Source of the DNA: Rhodocyclaceae bacterium
Lineage (GTDB): Bacteria > Pseudomonadota > Gammaproteobacteria > Burkholderiales > Rhodocyclaceae
NCBI GenBank assembly: GCA_013821865.1
Contig: PNJM01000091.1
Span: 1-8,910 of the forward strand
Direction: 5' to 3'
Length of the DNA stretch: 8,910 nucleotides
A program made the translations under genes and the position numbers. Every line of letters begins with the position of its first letter. The first letter of the stretch is position 1. Below are positions 7,172 to 8,910 of the stretch, piece by piece. Under the pieces are notes generated by a model. That model had not been told where the DNA came from. It saw only the letters and a list, made by a program, of their open reading frames with translations, and ran no database searches.

Positions 7172-7191
7172 CCCTCATAGGGGTTTCCCCC
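7172..7191. promoter_or_regulatory. Alternating C/G tracts upstream of the TRAP gene (possible operator or weak terminator)
   Basis: CCCT, AGGGG and CCCCC follow one another with 3-nt spacers, so the middle G-tract can pair with either neighbour. The first pair also forms an imperfect dyad centred near 7177. No T-run follows, so termination of pmbA is doubtful. A second hairpin (TCCCC 7243-7247 with GGGGG 7254-7258) lies closer to the start at 7312. Between them TAGTAT (7227-7232) is a possible -10, without a clear -35. The symmetry is visible; regulatory function is inferred. Confidence 0.25.
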
Positions 7192-7311
7192 AACCTTCCC
7201 GCGGCGGCTTCGTGCGTCAATTGGTGTAGTATTTTGCGTCGATCCCCGACGGAGGGGGTTGAACCATTCCGCCGCACAACGGCACAGAAGAACCTCTAAA
7301 GGAGACTTTCA

Positions 7312-8394
7312 ATGGAACGTCGTGATTTCATCAAGCACGCCGGCATCGCCGGTATCCTGGCAGCGGGCGTCGCCCCGGCCGCTCATGCCCAGGGTGCCAC
7401 CATCCGCTGGCGCCTCGCTTCCAGTTTCCCCAAGGCGCTCGACACCATCTTCGGCGCGGCGGACGTGTTCGCCAAGAAAGTGAGCGAGATGTCCGGCGGC
7501 AAGTTCACCATTTCGGTGCATGCCGGCGGCGAGATCATGCCGCCCTTCGGCGTGGTGGATGGGGTGCAGCAGGGCACGGTGGAATGCGCCCATACCGCGC
7601 CCTACTACTTCTTCGGCAAGGACGAGACCTTCGCCATGGATTGCGCCATCCCCTTCGGCCTCAACTCGCGCCAGATGACGGCGTGGATGTACGAGGGCAA
7701 CGGCCTCAAGCTGTTCCGCGAGTTCTACGCCAAGTACAACATCGTCAATTTCCCGATGGGCAACACCGGCGCGCAGATGGGCGGCTGGTACCGCAAGGAG
7801 CTCAAGTCGCTGGCCGATATCAAGGGCCTGAAGATGCGCATCGGCGGTTTCGGCGGCAAGGTGCTGGAGCGCATCGGCGGCGTGCCGCAGAACATCCCCG
7901 GCGGCGAAATCTACCAGGCGCTGGAAAAGGGCACCATCGATGCCACCGAATGGGTCGGCCCCTACGACGACCAGAAGCTGGGCTTCAACAAGGTCGCCAA
8001 GCACTACTATTACCCGGCCTGGTGGGAAGGCGGCCCGCAGTTGACGCTGTATGTGAACACCAAGGCCTACGAGTCGCTTTCGCCGGAGTACAAGGCCATG
8101 CTCGAATGCGCCGCGGCCGTCGGCCACACCGACATGCAGGCCAAGTACGACGCCAGGAACCCGAAGGCCCTGAAGGAACTGGTTGCCGCCGGCACGCAAC
8201 TGCATCGCCTGCCCAAGGACATCATGGATGCGGCCTTCAAGGCGGCGATGGAACTTTACGGCGAACTGAACGCCAAGAACGCCGGCTGGAAGAAGATCTA
8301 CGACGACTACAGCGCCTTCCGCCGCGACCAGAACTTGTGGTTCCGTTTTGCCGAGGCCGGCTTCGACGACTTCATGCAGGCGCAGAAGCTGTAA
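7312..8394 (+). CDS. TRAP transporter substrate-binding protein (DctP/TakP type), Tat-exported
   Basis: This periplasmic receptor delivers a substrate, probably an organic acid such as a 2-oxo acid, to a DctQM permease driven by an ion gradient. The 360-residue product begins with a twin-arginine signal (ERRDFIKHAGIAG, then a hydrophobic stretch) ending at AHA-Q near residue 26. The mature part has the TRAP receptor pattern: RWRLASSFPKALDTIFGAA, YYFFGKDETFAMDCAIPFG, the ligand segment GLKMRIGGFGGKVLERIGG with R176 (the conserved carboxylate-binding arginine of the family), PGGEIYQALEKGTIDATEWVGP, and YYYPAWWEGG. Q155 and E213-W214 sit where TakP, as I recall it, binds sodium and ligand. The substrate cannot be read from sequence. 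AAAGGAG at 7298-7304, 7 nt before the ATG, is a strong ribosome site, suggesting high expression. The gene stands alone, ends at a strong terminator, and converges with dctM. Confidence 0.93.
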   Translation: MERRDFIKHAGIAGILAAGVAPAAHAQGATIRWRLASSFPKALDTIFGAADVFAKKVSEMSGGKFTISVHAGGEIMPPFGVVDGVQQGTVECAHTAPYYFFGKDETFAMDCAIPFGLNSRQMTAWMYEGNGLKLFREFYAKYNIVNFPMGNTGAQMGGWYRKELKSLADIKGLKMRIGGFGGKVLERIGGVPQNIPGGEIYQALEKGTIDATEWVGPYDDQKLGFNKVAKHYYYPAWWEGGPQLTLYVNTKAYESLSPEYKAMLECAAAVGHTDMQAKYDARNPKALKELVAAGTQLHRLPKDIMDAAFKAAMELYGELNAKNAGWKKIYDDYSAFRRDQNLWFRFAEAGFDDFMQAQKL

Positions 8395-8408
8395 GCGGTT
8401 TTCGCTCC

Positions 8409-8449
8409 AAACAAAAACCCCGAGGCCGAAAACCTCGGGGTTTTGTTTT
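8409..8449. terminator. Strong bidirectional intrinsic terminator
   Basis: A perfect 12-bp stem (AAAACCCCGAGG with CCTCGGGGTTTT) encloses a 7-nt loop CCGAAAA. One bulged A continues the pairing outward by four more pairs. TTTTGTTTT follows on the plus strand, and TTTTTGTTT on the minus strand. It sits 15 nt after the TRAP receptor stop and about 50 nt past the dctM stop, so it serves both convergent genes. Confidence 0.92.
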
Positions 8450-8501
8450 GGGGATGCTCGGGAGCTTGCGGGAGGGGCGTGCCCGGGAGCCGGTACCCCG
8501 G

Positions 8502-8910
8502 CTACTTCTTCCCGCCTTCCTGCTCCAGCGCCTTTCTGACTGCCGCCATCGGGTCGTCTTCCTCTGGCTTGGCGGCTTCGGTTGCCGGTTCCTTCGGCGG
8601 CGGTTCGGACGCTTTGCTCTCGGGTTGCGCGCCGAAGAGCTTCGACGTGTCCTCTTCCTTCTTGCCGTAGCCGCCTTCGGCAGGCGCCTCGATCCGGATG
8701 TCATCGATATTCGTCTGCTTGGCCTTATCGAGGCCACCGGTGACCAAGCCGGGGAAGGCGATGACCAGACCGACCATGACAACCTGGATGATCACGAAAG
8801 GCACCGCGCCCCAGTAGATCTGTCCTGTCGTGACCTTGTCGATCTTCTTCTTGGTCAGGCGGTCCTCGTAGTCTTCGTGCGGCGCCACGCTGCGCAGGTA
8901 GAACAGCGCG
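8502..8910 (-). CDS. dctM: TRAP transporter large permease DctM, C-terminal end (runs off right edge)
   Basis: DctM is the multi-spanning inner-membrane subunit that carries TRAP substrates across. Only the last 136 codons are in the window; the frame is open to the right edge, starting ALFYLRSVAP. The GTG at 8888 is internal, not a start. IYWGAVPFVIIQVVMVGLVIAFPGL (beginning about 31 residues in) is the final transmembrane helix. The ALFYLR-VAP, IYWGAVPF and IAFP pattern is typical of DctM ends. After it comes a hydrophilic tail of about 75 residues rich in K, E and P, longer than in short-tailed DctM proteins. A hairpin (8488-8493 with 8498-8503) overlaps the TAG stop. It converges with the TRAP receptor gene, and dctQ would be expected upstream, outside the window. 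The family call is good; that it partners the neighbouring receptor is inferred from proximity. Confidence 0.85.
   Translation of the reverse strand, partial: ALFYLRSVAPHEDYEDRLTKKKIDKVTTGQIYWGAVPFVIIQVVMVGLVIAFPGLVTGGLDKAKQTNIDDIRIEAPAEGGYGKKEEDTSKLFGAQPESKASEPPPKEPATEAAKPEEDDPMAAVRKALEQEGGKK

Noticed and set aside
7309..8205. 298-codon minus-strand frame
   Set aside because: It is antisense to the TRAP receptor gene and has no family motif.
8502..8888. Stand-alone 128-residue membrane protein starting at a GTG
   Set aside because: The frame is open upstream to the window edge and encodes ALFYLRS, a typical DctM segment, so this is a partial larger gene.

Overview
This is a GC-rich, gene-dense chromosomal window with housekeeping content. 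Protein character (an E. coli-like ThyA, DarP/YjgA and Mog, a betaproteobacterial type of PilZ protein, and a tripartite TRAP transporter) points to a betaproteobacterium, most plausibly Rhodocyclales or a close relative. That assignment rests on recognition of protein families, not on a search. I see no rRNA, tRNA, CRISPR array, insertion sequence or phage gene. No gene-free stretch exceeds 300 bases.

Layout, left to right. (1) Positions 1-1330, minus strand: thyA (thymidylate synthase) followed 15 nt later by the 5' part of glk (glucokinase), which runs off the left edge. (2) Positions 1331-1456: a divergent control region with an extended -10 element facing right and an unusual palindromic repeat of 7-base units that ends four bases before the next start codon. 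(3) Positions 1457-4597, plus strand: an M17 leucyl-aminopeptidase-family enzyme, a 144-bp gap, then a 495-residue protein with a C-terminal PilZ (cyclic-di-GMP receptor) domain and a long, uncharacterised N-terminal part. (4) Positions 4700-5759, minus strand: darP (ribosome maturation factor) and mog (molybdopterin adenylyltransferase), overlapping by 8 nt. (5) Positions 5824-7164, plus strand: pmbA/tldE, divergent from darP. (6) Positions 7312-8394, plus strand: a Tat-exported TRAP substrate-binding protein. It ends at a strong bidirectional terminator. (7) Positions 8502-8910, minus strand: the C-terminal end of the TRAP large permease (DctM), converging on the binding protein.

Most genes are well-understood core functions: dTMP synthesis, glucose phosphorylation, peptide turnover, 50S maturation, molybdenum cofactor synthesis, TldD/TldE proteolysis and organic-acid uptake. 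I do not see a clear new multi-gene system. The least explained items are the N-terminal region of the PilZ protein, the heptamer palindrome at the M17 start, and the alternating C/G tracts upstream of the TRAP binding protein.
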